Shown: positions 6,967-15,851 of the stretch, piece by piece
Numbering within the stretch: the stretch's first letter is position 1
Layout of the letters: each line of letters starts with the position of its first letter
Assembly (NCBI GenBank): GCA_963596435.1
Contig: CAVBMG010000169.1
Coordinates: forward strand, 1-17,361
Length of the DNA stretch: 17,361 nt
Reading direction: 5' to 3'
Source of the DNA: COE1 sp963596435
GTDB taxonomy: Bacteria > Bacillota > Clostridia > Lachnospirales > Lachnospiraceae
Translations under genes and position numbers: made by a program
Notes under the pieces: generated by a model
What the model was told of the DNA's origin: nothing
The model's input: only the letters and a program-made list of their open reading frames with translations
Databases searched by the model: none

Positions 6967-8553
6967 TTATTTCATAATCAATTCCATCAAATAATATCTC
7001 GCCCTGGTATAAGCAATATAGTTCAAATTGTCAGTAGTACCCTTGCCGTGCACATAGACAATCATATCTGCCTCAAGACCTTTATAGTCCTCCACCGAAG
7101 AAACCTTAATTTCATCTGCTCCATTAGTGTATGCCTTCACCAACTTCCACTTGGCAATTGAACCGCCAAAGCTGTCGATAAATGCATCTGCATTTTCAAC
7201 TAGTATCACCATGGAGGTGCACTGCAAGTCTTCATCTTCCAGAAACCGTTTAAACATATTTTCCAGTCGGTGAACCAGATGTTTCTGGTCATTCATATTC
7301 TCAGACACCGGCCATGGTCCTTCTACTGGATTCACAATCACATCTGTGCCAAGATCTGTGTTTTCCATTGCCCAACTATAAATATTGGCTGTATTCCTGA
7401 TATTTTCATGCAACAAGAATGGCGGAGTGGAAATCATAAATGCATCTCTGAAGCTGCTGTTCCTGACCACCTGTACATCATCATAAAATACGCCAAGTCT
7501 AGAATTTTGCTCGTTCTTCAGCATTGACTTTACTAGATAAGCAAGGTCCTCCGAAAAATCCTGAGCCTCATCAATAAAGATTGCATCATACCTCTTGATA
7601 TCTTCTTTAATGGAGTCCACCACACCCTCATGTTTTTGAGCCTGGTATTTATTTTGTGTTTCAGATATTTTGCAGACCAAGGTTTCGACATCGTAAACAT
7701 CAATTCCATCAGACAGTTGATCTCGAACCATTTCTGCCAGATGTGGCGACATACATAAGAACATTACATCGGCACCATTAGCTTTGGCCTCAAGTTCCGC
7801 CAGTTTCATGGCGATCCAAGTCTTACCTGTTCCGGCCCCGCCGCGCACGTAGAACTGTCTAATATTAGTCAAGAAATAAATATACCCTTCCTGCACCCGA
7901 TTGATCACATCCAACTGACGCTCTTTGTATTTCACCAATGCGCCTGCTGCCGCATCAATGGCAATCCTCTTACGAATAATCTCTACAAATGTCTTGTGCT
8001 GATTCTTTTCATAGATTCTATGTCCAAAAGAGGTTCCTCCCCAGAACTTAAACATCTTCTTAATTCTGCTGTAAAGATCATTCAGTCCGATACTATCAAT
8101 CGTACAAACAGCCGGCCTGTTGCTCAGCTTCTCAATATCATTTACCGCATAAAATGGGTATACAACACCTGCCCCAAAGATTCCCTGGTAATCAATGCTG
8201 TATTCATTTGCATAGGCATTTTTAAAGAAATGCATACTGAGTTCTGCTTGATCATATGGCGACCTCGGTAGTTTTCTATCTCCATACACATTGTCCAACA
8301 GCGTCCACTCATTATCCTCAACACGGATGCCATTGCCCCCCTTTACTTCCAGGCATAGGAATCCATAGTTGGGACTTACGACCACAAAATCCGCCTCAGA
8401 CTTTTCTTTTTTTCCGTTCTTTGTGAGCGTCCAGGATACCGAATAGAACACCTCAAAGATGTCAGGAAGTTGTTGCTTCAGTTCGTAATATACAATCTGT
8501 TCAGAATCTGTCGGCGCATACTGAGCAATATTTTTCGGATACATAATCGCCAT
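6967..8553 (-). CDS. NERD-nuclease / SF1 helicase fusion
   Basis: 528 residues. Residues about 15-135 form a NERD (nuclease-related) domain of the restriction-endonuclease-like fold, with D55 in SEADFVVVSP and E69-x-K71 in LCLEVKGG, so the nuclease site looks intact. An SF1 helicase core follows: Walker A GGAGTGKT (238-245), Walker B IFIDEAQD (325-332), LHENIRNT (381-388), VEDYKGLEADMIVYV (487-501) and YTRAR (515-519). NERD-helicases bind and may cut and unwind DNA, typically in defence or repair settings. It starts 2 bp after the DrmB-type gene, with GGGAG 8 bases before the ATG, so it belongs to that operon as its last gene. With no phospholipase-D nuclease (DrmC) in the window, this is the best candidate for the effector nuclease. 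That role is inferred; the domain calls are well supported. Confidence 0.9.
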   Translation of the reverse strand: MAIMYPKNIAQYAPTDSEQIVYYELKQQLPDIFEVFYSVSWTLTKNGKKEKSEADFVVVSPNYGFLCLEVKGGNGIRVEDNEWTLLDNVYGDRKLPRSPYDQAELSMHFFKNAYANEYSIDYQGIFGAGVVYPFYAVNDIEKLSNRPAVCTIDSIGLNDLYSRIKKMFKFWGGTSFGHRIYEKNQHKTFVEIIRKRIAIDAAAGALVKYKERQLDVINRVQEGYIYFLTNIRQFYVRGGAGTGKTWIAMKLAELEAKANGADVMFLCMSPHLAEMVRDQLSDGIDVYDVETLVCKISETQNKYQAQKHEGVVDSIKEDIKRYDAIFIDEAQDFSEDLAYLVKSMLKNEQNSRLGVFYDDVQVVRNSSFRDAFMISTPPFLLHENIRNTANIYSWAMENTDLGTDVIVNPVEGPWPVSENMNDQKHLVHRLENMFKRFLEDEDLQCTSMVILVENADAFIDSFGGSIAKWKLVKAYTNGADEIKVSSVEDYKGLEADMIVYVHGKGTTDNLNYIAYTRARYYLMELIMK

Positions 8554-8555
8554 AA

Positions 8556-10457
8556 TTACGTCTCCCAGAATCCAACCAGTGGATGTTCCATCGTGCCTAT
8601 CGTATACAGATATTTTCTTCCCAACTCATTATTGAAATGATTGCACGAGATTTCCGGAATGATCAGACATGCGCTGCAATTGGTATCATCACGTTCTGTA
8701 CAAATAGGGTCAAAAATACAGTTGCGCGTCTCCGTATAAACCTTATTCAAAAACTGAGCATAGTTATTTTCCGCCATTCCAGACAATGCCCCAAGCGGCA
8801 CCGCCTGTGTTGTCTGTGCATACATAAAGATGCTGGCTGTCTCCACAATGATGATCTCTGTCAAAGAATTACCAGCTAAACCACTGATCTCACCAGCCGT
8901 CTTAATGAAAGCATGGGACATAGAATGGAGCAATCCAAATACATATTTTGTGATCTTTTCAGACTCTTCGATTTCACCAAAGGCTGATACAGCATCGCCC
9001 ATAACATTTTCAGCAAACCATTTTTTGACTGAAAGTTCATCCTCCAGATCCGGAAGCTGTTCTTCTGAAATCACCTTATTAGCGAGTAACCATTCAACAA
9101 TCTTGCGCTGACTGATTTCAAAGAGGATTCCTTCTGTCTCCAGCTTGGCCCCATATACCAGGTTTGCATTTCCTTCTCTTGTCTTATCATAAGCATTCAG
9201 CTTCAGCCTACATTTGCCATTCTGATTATTAGCCGGATCTGATGCCTTCCTTGTATATCCGTAGGTGCAATTAATAATTTCGATATCGCACGAAACCTGC
9301 ATATTGACAATTCCCAGTTTCTTATTCATATCCAAGATATCACTTGGATCATCAATGAACTCAAGACTCATCTGCTTATCGATTGCATCCTGCAGCGTAA
9401 ATACCTGGCGGGCATACTTGATGGTATCGTACTGCATTAGTTTATAGGCATAGCTGCTGATCCACTGCTTATAAAACTCCTCGTTATCCTTTTTCATCCT
9501 GGCAAACAATTCGTCACAGGCAGACGCATATTGTTCTACTCCGCCACCCTTCTTTTTGGTTATCATCAAGTTATTTACAAAAATCTCAAACTGATCCTCA
9601 CCGATCAGTCCAGCAGCAATCATCCCCCTCACTTGCTCTTCAACTTCCTTACGCTGTTCATCGCTGCGCATCATATCGCTAAAGGCTAAGGCAACATTAT
9701 TCAGAATCTCCTCATACTGCGCCTGGGTCAGTTTTCCAAACCATTTAGCAATAACAATCTTCTGAGCCTCCTCTCCCTTTTCGAAGAAATCGCCGCTTCT
9801 CTTGTCCACCAAGTTAATAATTCTCAGTGAAAAAGGCTTATAATTCCTGCTTGACTCTGCATTGTCTGGCACCAACCTAGTCTGACAGTTTGGACATGGA
9901 ATAGCGAATTCTGCTGTTTTCTCTGCATTTCCCTGACGGTAGTACATTTTGTACTGATTCTGATTTGGTTTATAGAGAAGGTCTTGCACACCTCTTACAA
10001 ACGGTTTCTTAATCGGCTGAGCATATCCACATTCGCAGGTGTATACCATCTGAAGCTGCTTAATAGAGTATTTCTCGCAGTTCGGGCATTTCCAGGTTCG
10101 ATTGTCAACCTGGTTTGCACTATTTTTCTGAAAAGTATGATGGCAGGAACTACAATAAAACAGCAACGGTGACATTATCCCGATAATATCTGGAATACCT
10201 TCATTGCATGCAGGCTCCACAATCGTGAAGCAATTATCCCCATCCAGATTGAAAGCATTGATATCGCCTCCACGCTTTCCAAACAGGCCGATCTGTCTCT
10301 TGATCTCCCCTTCGATAAAGCTATGGTAAATATTCTCCATCTTTTTATTATTCCAGTTCTTGATTTCTGCTGTGATAGAACGACCAGAATCATTTTTCTC
10401 AGAAACCCACATTCCCGGCAAAAATTTATATACAGCCTGGCTTTTACTTCTCTTCAT
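8556..10457 (-). CDS. drmB: DUF1998 protein, DISARM DrmB-like
   Basis: 633 residues, close to the usual DrmB size. Zinc-binding pairs lie at C102/C105 with C124/C127, at C141/C143 and at C188/C191. The C-terminal third is the DUF1998 region: FGLLHSMSHAFIKTAGEISG (507-526), IIIVETASIF (535-544), then a cysteine cluster C580, C586, C594, C597 and C605 ending CNHFNNELGRKYL. In DISARM, DrmB forms a complex with the helicase DrmA that binds and threads DNA, and separate DrmA plus DUF1998 genes side by side are the hallmark of that core. The gene begins 11 bp after the DrmA-type gene, with GAGGTGAT 5 bases before the ATG, and ends 2 bp before the NERD-helicase gene. An MrfB-like repair role is the alternative, but the adjacent DrmA-type partner and methyltransferase favour DISARM. 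Confidence 0.82.
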   Translation of the reverse strand: MKRSKSQAVYKFLPGMWVSEKNDSGRSITAEIKNWNNKKMENIYHSFIEGEIKRQIGLFGKRGGDINAFNLDGDNCFTIVEPACNEGIPDIIGIMSPLLFYCSSCHHTFQKNSANQVDNRTWKCPNCEKYSIKQLQMVYTCECGYAQPIKKPFVRGVQDLLYKPNQNQYKMYYRQGNAEKTAEFAIPCPNCQTRLVPDNAESSRNYKPFSLRIINLVDKRSGDFFEKGEEAQKIVIAKWFGKLTQAQYEEILNNVALAFSDMMRSDEQRKEVEEQVRGMIAAGLIGEDQFEIFVNNLMITKKKGGGVEQYASACDELFARMKKDNEEFYKQWISSYAYKLMQYDTIKYARQVFTLQDAIDKQMSLEFIDDPSDILDMNKKLGIVNMQVSCDIEIINCTYGYTRKASDPANNQNGKCRLKLNAYDKTREGNANLVYGAKLETEGILFEISQRKIVEWLLANKVISEEQLPDLEDELSVKKWFAENVMGDAVSAFGEIEESEKITKYVFGLLHSMSHAFIKTAGEISGLAGNSLTEIIIVETASIFMYAQTTQAVPLGALSGMAENNYAQFLNKVYTETRNCIFDPICTERDDTNCSACLIIPEISCNHFNNELGRKYLYTIGTMEHPLVGFWET

Positions 10458-10468
10458 CGTCTATCACC

Positions 10469-13400
10469 TCAAATCTTGATCTCTATCTGCTCTTCAGTGT
10501 CACGAAGACTAATCATAGGTCGCTTCTTGCCATGAGTAAATTTAGCTATTGCATCACTCAGGAATTCATCCTTCTGGAAGTTTCCATTTGCAATACCATC
10601 CAGGACATGGTGTACTTCTTCTTCGATGACTTCTTTGTAAGCTAGGGAAAGCTTTTCTGTAGTATTGCAGGCATAGGCACCTATCATATGGCGAATCACT
10701 TCGTCCTCTGATATCTTTCCTTCTAGAAGAAGCTTCTTCAAATCCACAGCCCTATATAAAGAATCCAGATTATTTTCCACCGTGTAATACTGCATAAGAA
10801 GTGCGGATAAAATACCCGGCAAGGTACTATAAACAGCATTCTTTGCCCATCGGTTGATTGGCACCGCTTCCACCAAATCATCTTTATTTTGATGGAATAC
10901 CACGAAGTTCTTTAAATAAGAACGGTCACGGATTCTCATCAATCGAATCACATCAATTACAATACCGGTATATTTACGACCGGTTCTTGAATATGCCTGT
11001 ATATATTCTGCATTATTATTGGGCATTCCAAAGAAATACATGATGTTAAAAGAATCCTCATCCACACCATGAGAGATCGTGCTGGTTGCCAACAGCAGAT
11101 TGGTGCTTTCTAAATCGCCTCTGTTAGCCTGAATATCAAACAGTGTTTTTCTAACCTTCTGGAAATCAACATCACTGGTCATCTGTTCAATCTTAAACTT
11201 CGGAATACCTTTTTCTTCCAGGTAGTTGTTACCCTGGTTCTGAAAGGAATTCTCTAGTTCCATAGCATCCTGCTTGCGGTTGTTATAAACCAGCTCGATC
11301 CAGTAATCAAAAAGCATTTCTTTCAGATCATTTACCGTTCCATCAAAACCTTCAGCCTGAAGCTCTTTGTGAACCTCCTCCGCACCGGCAATCATCGAAT
11401 ACAAAATGGTCCTCATGATATAGACAGATTCCCACATTCCGTTAGTAATAGATCTGCCGTATGGTGCATATCCCAAAATTATCCTGGTGATATCCTTCAT
11501 ATCTGTATAGGAATAGAAATCATTTCCACAAGTCATGGATGGGTATTCACAGGGAAAACGCCTGCCAGCCATATGGTACAGATGACGAATATGCTCCTCA
11601 TACATTGAAATCGTTGCAGTCGCTCCTATAAAGCGAATCTGTTTTCTCTGCTCCTGCGGCACCAGATTCTTAGCATAATAGTTTACAAAGGACTCATAAT
11701 GGGCATCAAAAGTTCCAAGGCTCTCCTTTACCAGATGCATCTCATCCTGAATAAAGAGAGTCGGTATCGGATCCTTTAGCTGATTTATATTACGCAAAGT
11801 CTGCGTGCATCCTTCCTTCCAAACCATGCACTTTGACTGGCATGAGAATCCATGTACCGGGCACCATTTTTTTACCTGTCCAAAGAGCATTTTAAACTCG
11901 TTGGTAGTACCCAGCATTGCCATCTTATCAATAGTGCTGACAACAATAGAAGGCAGATACCGATAAATCTCGTTGTCAACAATCAGAAGCGGCAATGTAT
12001 CAATCTCACATTCTGGATTGGTACAGTAATGCTCGAGTTTCCAATTTATACGATTAAAGCGCATGCTGATCTGCTTTTTGCCGCAAACAGGACAGGTATC
12101 TATAAATCTGTAATATTCATTCAGGGTCTCCTCATCGCTTTCCAGTATCAGTCCTTTACCGCCATGGCTGTTTCCTCGGTCGCTCAGAGGCTCTCTTGTG
12201 GAGATGCTATTTGGTGTGTTACTCTTGCCAACAAAGAAGCCAACTTCAAATGGTCTTGTATTCCTTAACTCCGCAGAATTCTTTCTAACAATATTGGCCT
12301 TTATCACAACTACAAGCACACGCTCCAGCTGCTGTACTGCAAGCAAACGCAGCGGATACTTAAGAAGTGCCGTAATGCCGCTTTCTTTTCCTCGCAGCCT
12401 GTCAAAGAACATACAGAAAACACAGCAGCCTAAAAAGGCCTCTGTCTTGCCGCCACCGGTTGGGAAGTATAGAAGATTCGCCACCTCTATATCCGCCTGA
12501 AGCAAAGTGGAATCGTCCTTATATTCACCGCGGATCATCTCACAAATCAGAGATACAATAAAAACAATCTGGAACAGTCTCCAGCCTGAATAAGTCTTGC
12601 TGCTTCCCACCTGTGTGCTGAAGGTCTTATTCATGTATATAAAGGATTTCTTTACCCAATCCTTAAACTCGATTTGCTTTATGCCCCGATCAAAACGGTC
12701 AATTTCCTGCTTATACGTGTCCAGATCCTTCTGAAATTTCTGTTTTGCGCAAACACTCTGAAATACAATTCCGTTAAATTCATCTACCCTCTTCGCATAA
12801 TCCTTTATCATCTCAGCATGGATCTTACGAAGGTTTGTCACCGGATCTTCAATCAACTTTTCGAAGGTTATGTACTGATTGAACTGATCTTTTGTGCACA
12901 AACGATTCTGGAAATACACCGGTATATTATCCGTCTGAATCTCATTCTTCTCCTGAATGAATTTTGCAGAAGTGTTCTCTGCTATAGCATAGATCGGATT
13001 ACGCTCCTTGTAGCTGTTCTTAAAATAATCTAGCTCAACATCTTGAAATACAATACCTTCATCACCTGTGATTCGAATACCAGCATTGAAGATGCGGGGT
13101 ACATATCCTATATCTGTATTATTCTGCGTAACTGTATTATTCACCATCTGCAGCAAGAAACGGAAAGAATCCGTCTCTTCTGTAATACTGCAGAGAATAT
13201 CAATCGCCCAGTGCGGACTAGACTGTTCCTCTTTGGCTGAGCTTACGGCTATAAAGCGTTCTTTGGTCTTTAAATCAAAAAAAGAAATATTCATGTCCGG
13301 AATGATGCGAATTTCTTTCATGATTTCATCAGCCAGAAAATTCAGCTTTTCTGTTATCAGTGGCTCCAGTTTTCTGCGTCCAGTCTTGAATTCTGCAGAA

Positions 13401-13867
13401 GAGATCTCAATGCCATCTCCCATGAACTTTTCTATATCAACGGTCTTATACGTCCTTGGCAGCGGCAGTTTCTGATCTGCATATTTGTCACAGAGGTCAT
13501 CGATCGAATGATAACTGTACCTATCTTTCTCGGAATATGACCGAAGTACATGCTCTACTGTCCGATCATAATCCGCAGAAATCGAGTAAAAGAGCAGGCC
13601 TTGTGGAACAATATGGATAGATCCTGTAGAGCCCTTTTTAATGACAAATGTCACACTGATAGATGGTACACTTTCGAACCTTGTCTCTGAATTCTCCTTG
13701 TATCCTCCGCCCAAAGAATTATCTACTCTATTCTCCGCCAGCATACCAACCATGACTCGCTTAGCTGGTTCTTCACCAATCAGATATCCATCGATATCAC
13801 TTCCGGAAATCCGATGTGAATATTTGGATACGATATGCTTTGCTAGAATATTATAATTATTGGCCAT
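10469..13867 (-). CDS. drmA: SF2 helicase, DISARM DrmA-like
   Basis: 1132 residues, in the DrmA size range. About 1-400 is a family-specific N-terminal part. The helicase core shows Walker A FPTGGGKTEAF (468-478), YPLRLLAVQQ (504-513), DEMH (708-711) in place of the usual DEAH, IGATATI (747-753), then the C-terminal helicase lobe LLATSTISHGVDEDSFN (925-941) and QAYSRTGR (957-964). Cysteine pairs C592/C595 with C615/C620, and C669, C676, C680 and C687, suggest two zinc sites inserted between motifs. DrmA is the ATP-driven motor of DISARM and pairs with the DUF1998 protein, encoded here immediately downstream. The ATG follows AAGGAG closely and lies 2 bp after the preceding gene. The helicase family is certain; the DISARM name rests on the DrmA-DrmB pair. 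Confidence 0.85.
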   Translation of the reverse strand: MANNYNILAKHIVSKYSHRISGSDIDGYLIGEEPAKRVMVGMLAENRVDNSLGGGYKENSETRFESVPSISVTFVIKKGSTGSIHIVPQGLLFYSISADYDRTVEHVLRSYSEKDRYSYHSIDDLCDKYADQKLPLPRTYKTVDIEKFMGDGIEISSAEFKTGRRKLEPLITEKLNFLADEIMKEIRIIPDMNISFFDLKTKERFIAVSSAKEEQSSPHWAIDILCSITEETDSFRFLLQMVNNTVTQNNTDIGYVPRIFNAGIRITGDEGIVFQDVELDYFKNSYKERNPIYAIAENTSAKFIQEKNEIQTDNIPVYFQNRLCTKDQFNQYITFEKLIEDPVTNLRKIHAEMIKDYAKRVDEFNGIVFQSVCAKQKFQKDLDTYKQEIDRFDRGIKQIEFKDWVKKSFIYMNKTFSTQVGSSKTYSGWRLFQIVFIVSLICEMIRGEYKDDSTLLQADIEVANLLYFPTGGGKTEAFLGCCVFCMFFDRLRGKESGITALLKYPLRLLAVQQLERVLVVVIKANIVRKNSAELRNTRPFEVGFFVGKSNTPNSISTREPLSDRGNSHGGKGLILESDEETLNEYYRFIDTCPVCGKKQISMRFNRINWKLEHYCTNPECEIDTLPLLIVDNEIYRYLPSIVVSTIDKMAMLGTTNEFKMLFGQVKKWCPVHGFSCQSKCMVWKEGCTQTLRNINQLKDPIPTLFIQDEMHLVKESLGTFDAHYESFVNYYAKNLVPQEQRKQIRFIGATATISMYEEHIRHLYHMAGRRFPCEYPSMTCGNDFYSYTDMKDITRIILGYAPYGRSITNGMWESVYIMRTILYSMIAGAEEVHKELQAEGFDGTVNDLKEMLFDYWIELVYNNRKQDAMELENSFQNQGNNYLEEKGIPKFKIEQMTSDVDFQKVRKTLFDIQANRGDLESTNLLLATSTISHGVDEDSFNIMYFFGMPNNNAEYIQAYSRTGRKYTGIVIDVIRLMRIRDRSYLKNFVVFHQNKDDLVEAVPINRWAKNAVYSTLPGILSALLMQYYTVENNLDSLYRAVDLKKLLLEGKISEDEVIRHMIGAYACNTTEKLSLAYKEVIEEEVHHVLDGIANGNFQKDEFLSDAIAKFTHGKKRPMISLRDTEEQIEIKI

Positions 13868-13869
13868 CC

Positions 13870-15837
13870 TTACTTCTCCTTTAACGCCTCTGTCAACAGT
13901 TGTTCCATCAGCGAACCAGGCTGCAAATCACTGACCACATATAGAATGTCTCTCGCTCTTGAGCAGGCCGTGTACAACTTACGGATCTGAATCTGAACCT
14001 TTTCCTGTTCATGCTGTCCAAGTTTTCCTATCTTTTCCCAGGATGTAACCGGCACCTTATTACCATCGTCTGTAAAGTAATAATTGTATGGATACAGCCC
14101 TGCAACGATCACAGCCTTGAAATCCAGTCCTAACGATGAATCAATTGTTGAAATTACCACTCCGCTTGTCTTGCTATACTGCACTTTTGACTGTCTCTCG
14201 TCATCAGAAGACGTAATCAACGAATAGGGAATGCTCTCTTTATTCAGAGCACTTGTAAGCCAATACAGGAAATAGTATCTAAGGGCCGCATTTTTTTTCA
14301 CCGGGAACAAAACTGCAATATCAGAATAGCCTAGCTGATATTTCTCAACAATTTCCTTTACAGCGGCAAGTACTGCAGTCTGAACCTGCAGTCTATTAAT
14401 ACCTGTCGTAACCTTCAATGCAACACCTTCACGATCTCCCGGTTCAAAAGAATCATAGGCGAATTCCTTCATACTGATCATGTTCATCTGCTCCATATAT
14501 TTATTCATGTAGCAGAGCATCCGGTTCAAAAAATCTCCAATTTGTTTGCTATTTCGATAATTTTTCTTTACGTACTTTACACGGCCTGTAAAATCGAGAT
14601 TCACCCCATTGATTTTCTTCCAGGGGGCATCACCTCGACGGCTCTGAGAACGCACTGTCTGGTTCAGATCCCCTGCCATCAGGAACGTTGCATCATCTGA
14701 TTTTTCCAGAAGCGCGTAGCACAATTCCAGATACATCGGTTCAAAGATCTGTACCTCATCGATAAAAATTGCCTTGAATCGTATCTTGATTTCCCCAGAA
14801 CGAACTTTATCCAGACATTCCTGTATTTCTTCCGGAGTTGCAATGTTTGAATAGCATCTTTTGTGGAGACATTCCTCAAACAATTCTTTTACCAACTTAT
14901 GCAGCGTCATTATGTATAAGTTGCGGTTATCTCCAAAATTAGCGCATGCCCTCTTGAACATATAAAAATCTGCCAAATTGTTATTAAAGCAGGTCAGGAG
15001 AACCTTAGCATCTTTGTAAAGACTGGCATACTTGAATGCTTTTGAAAGTAACAATACGCTCTTTCCAGCCCCTGGATTTGCCAGTAGGACTCTGTGTCCT
15101 TTACCCATATCGTTTACTAATGCAACCTGATATTCATCCAAGAAAACTGTTTTATATTCAAGCTCCTTACCTGTGATTCTAAAATCCTGCTCAGAAGGAG
15201 CTGTATTCGTCTGTTTAACCTCAACATCGTCCTGCTCATGCATGACCACCGTGTATTCCGGTGCCAATCGCTCAAAGATTGCTCTGCATTCCTGCTCTGT
15301 TATGTGCTGAAAATCCTGATCATAGGCGTTCCTGCAGCCACTAGTTATATCAGTTTCAAACAGCTGTCCGATGATTTTCTTTTTCCCAATTGGATTTAAA
15401 AACTGTATATAAACATATGAATCCAGCGCCATGAGGGGATCTTCCATACCAAGTGCCTTTGGCTTCTCATTAGCAAAAATAATGACATGTCTGTAAGGAA
15501 ACTTCAGAGACTTTTTGTCTCCATTACGGACAATCAGCATCTTAGAATCCAAAAGTCTCTCATGGATTTTCTTCTCCACCATTTGGACATACATCTTATA
15601 TATCTCAATCTGATTAGGATTTATCGGATCTGTGTAAATAGAGAAGGTCAGCAATCCTTTGCCCGGAGCAATGTAAAATCCCATTCGAACCTTATCAGAG
15701 CTCATGCCGACCGGGTCCACTCCAACTGCGAAATGTCCATCTGAAATATTCTGAGATGCATTTCTAAGAAGGGCCCTCTCTTCTCTTGTTATGTGCTCCT
15801 TCCTCTCGAAATCCCCAGGCCATAATCTAAGTGCCAT
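13870..15837 (-). CDS. SF1 (UvrD/Rep-like) helicase with degenerate nuclease-like N-terminus
   Basis: 655 residues. The helicase part shows a Q-motif-like LDEYQ (233-237), Walker A ANPGAGKS (253-260), Walker B IFIDEVQ (357-363), AGDLNQT (388-394), KKNYRNS (424-430), STIDSSLGLDFKAVIV (563-578) and TACSRAR (623-629). Residues 35-125 look like a NERD-type fold by strand order (VRMGFYIAPGKGLLTFSIYTD, 50-70, then FPYRHVIIFAN, 113-123), but the E-x-K pair is replaced by YTD, so cleavage is unlikely. It would be a DNA-translocating ATPase in the DISARM-like operon. It sits between the methyltransferase gene (14-bp gap containing GGGAGG) and the DrmA-type gene (2-bp gap). Standard DISARM type 1 instead encodes a SNF2 helicase, DrmD. 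A DUF2075 assignment is possible. Confidence 0.88.
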   Translation of the reverse strand: MALRLWPGDFERKEHITREERALLRNASQNISDGHFAVGVDPVGMSSDKVRMGFYIAPGKGLLTFSIYTDPINPNQIEIYKMYVQMVEKKIHERLLDSKMLIVRNGDKKSLKFPYRHVIIFANEKPKALGMEDPLMALDSYVYIQFLNPIGKKKIIGQLFETDITSGCRNAYDQDFQHITEQECRAIFERLAPEYTVVMHEQDDVEVKQTNTAPSEQDFRITGKELEYKTVFLDEYQVALVNDMGKGHRVLLANPGAGKSVLLLSKAFKYASLYKDAKVLLTCFNNNLADFYMFKRACANFGDNRNLYIMTLHKLVKELFEECLHKRCYSNIATPEEIQECLDKVRSGEIKIRFKAIFIDEVQIFEPMYLELCYALLEKSDDATFLMAGDLNQTVRSQSRRGDAPWKKINGVNLDFTGRVKYVKKNYRNSKQIGDFLNRMLCYMNKYMEQMNMISMKEFAYDSFEPGDREGVALKVTTGINRLQVQTAVLAAVKEIVEKYQLGYSDIAVLFPVKKNAALRYYFLYWLTSALNKESIPYSLITSSDDERQSKVQYSKTSGVVISTIDSSLGLDFKAVIVAGLYPYNYYFTDDGNKVPVTSWEKIGKLGQHEQEKVQIQIRKLYTACSRARDILYVVSDLQPGSLMEQLLTEALKEK

Positions 15838-15851
15838 TACATCCTCCCAAT

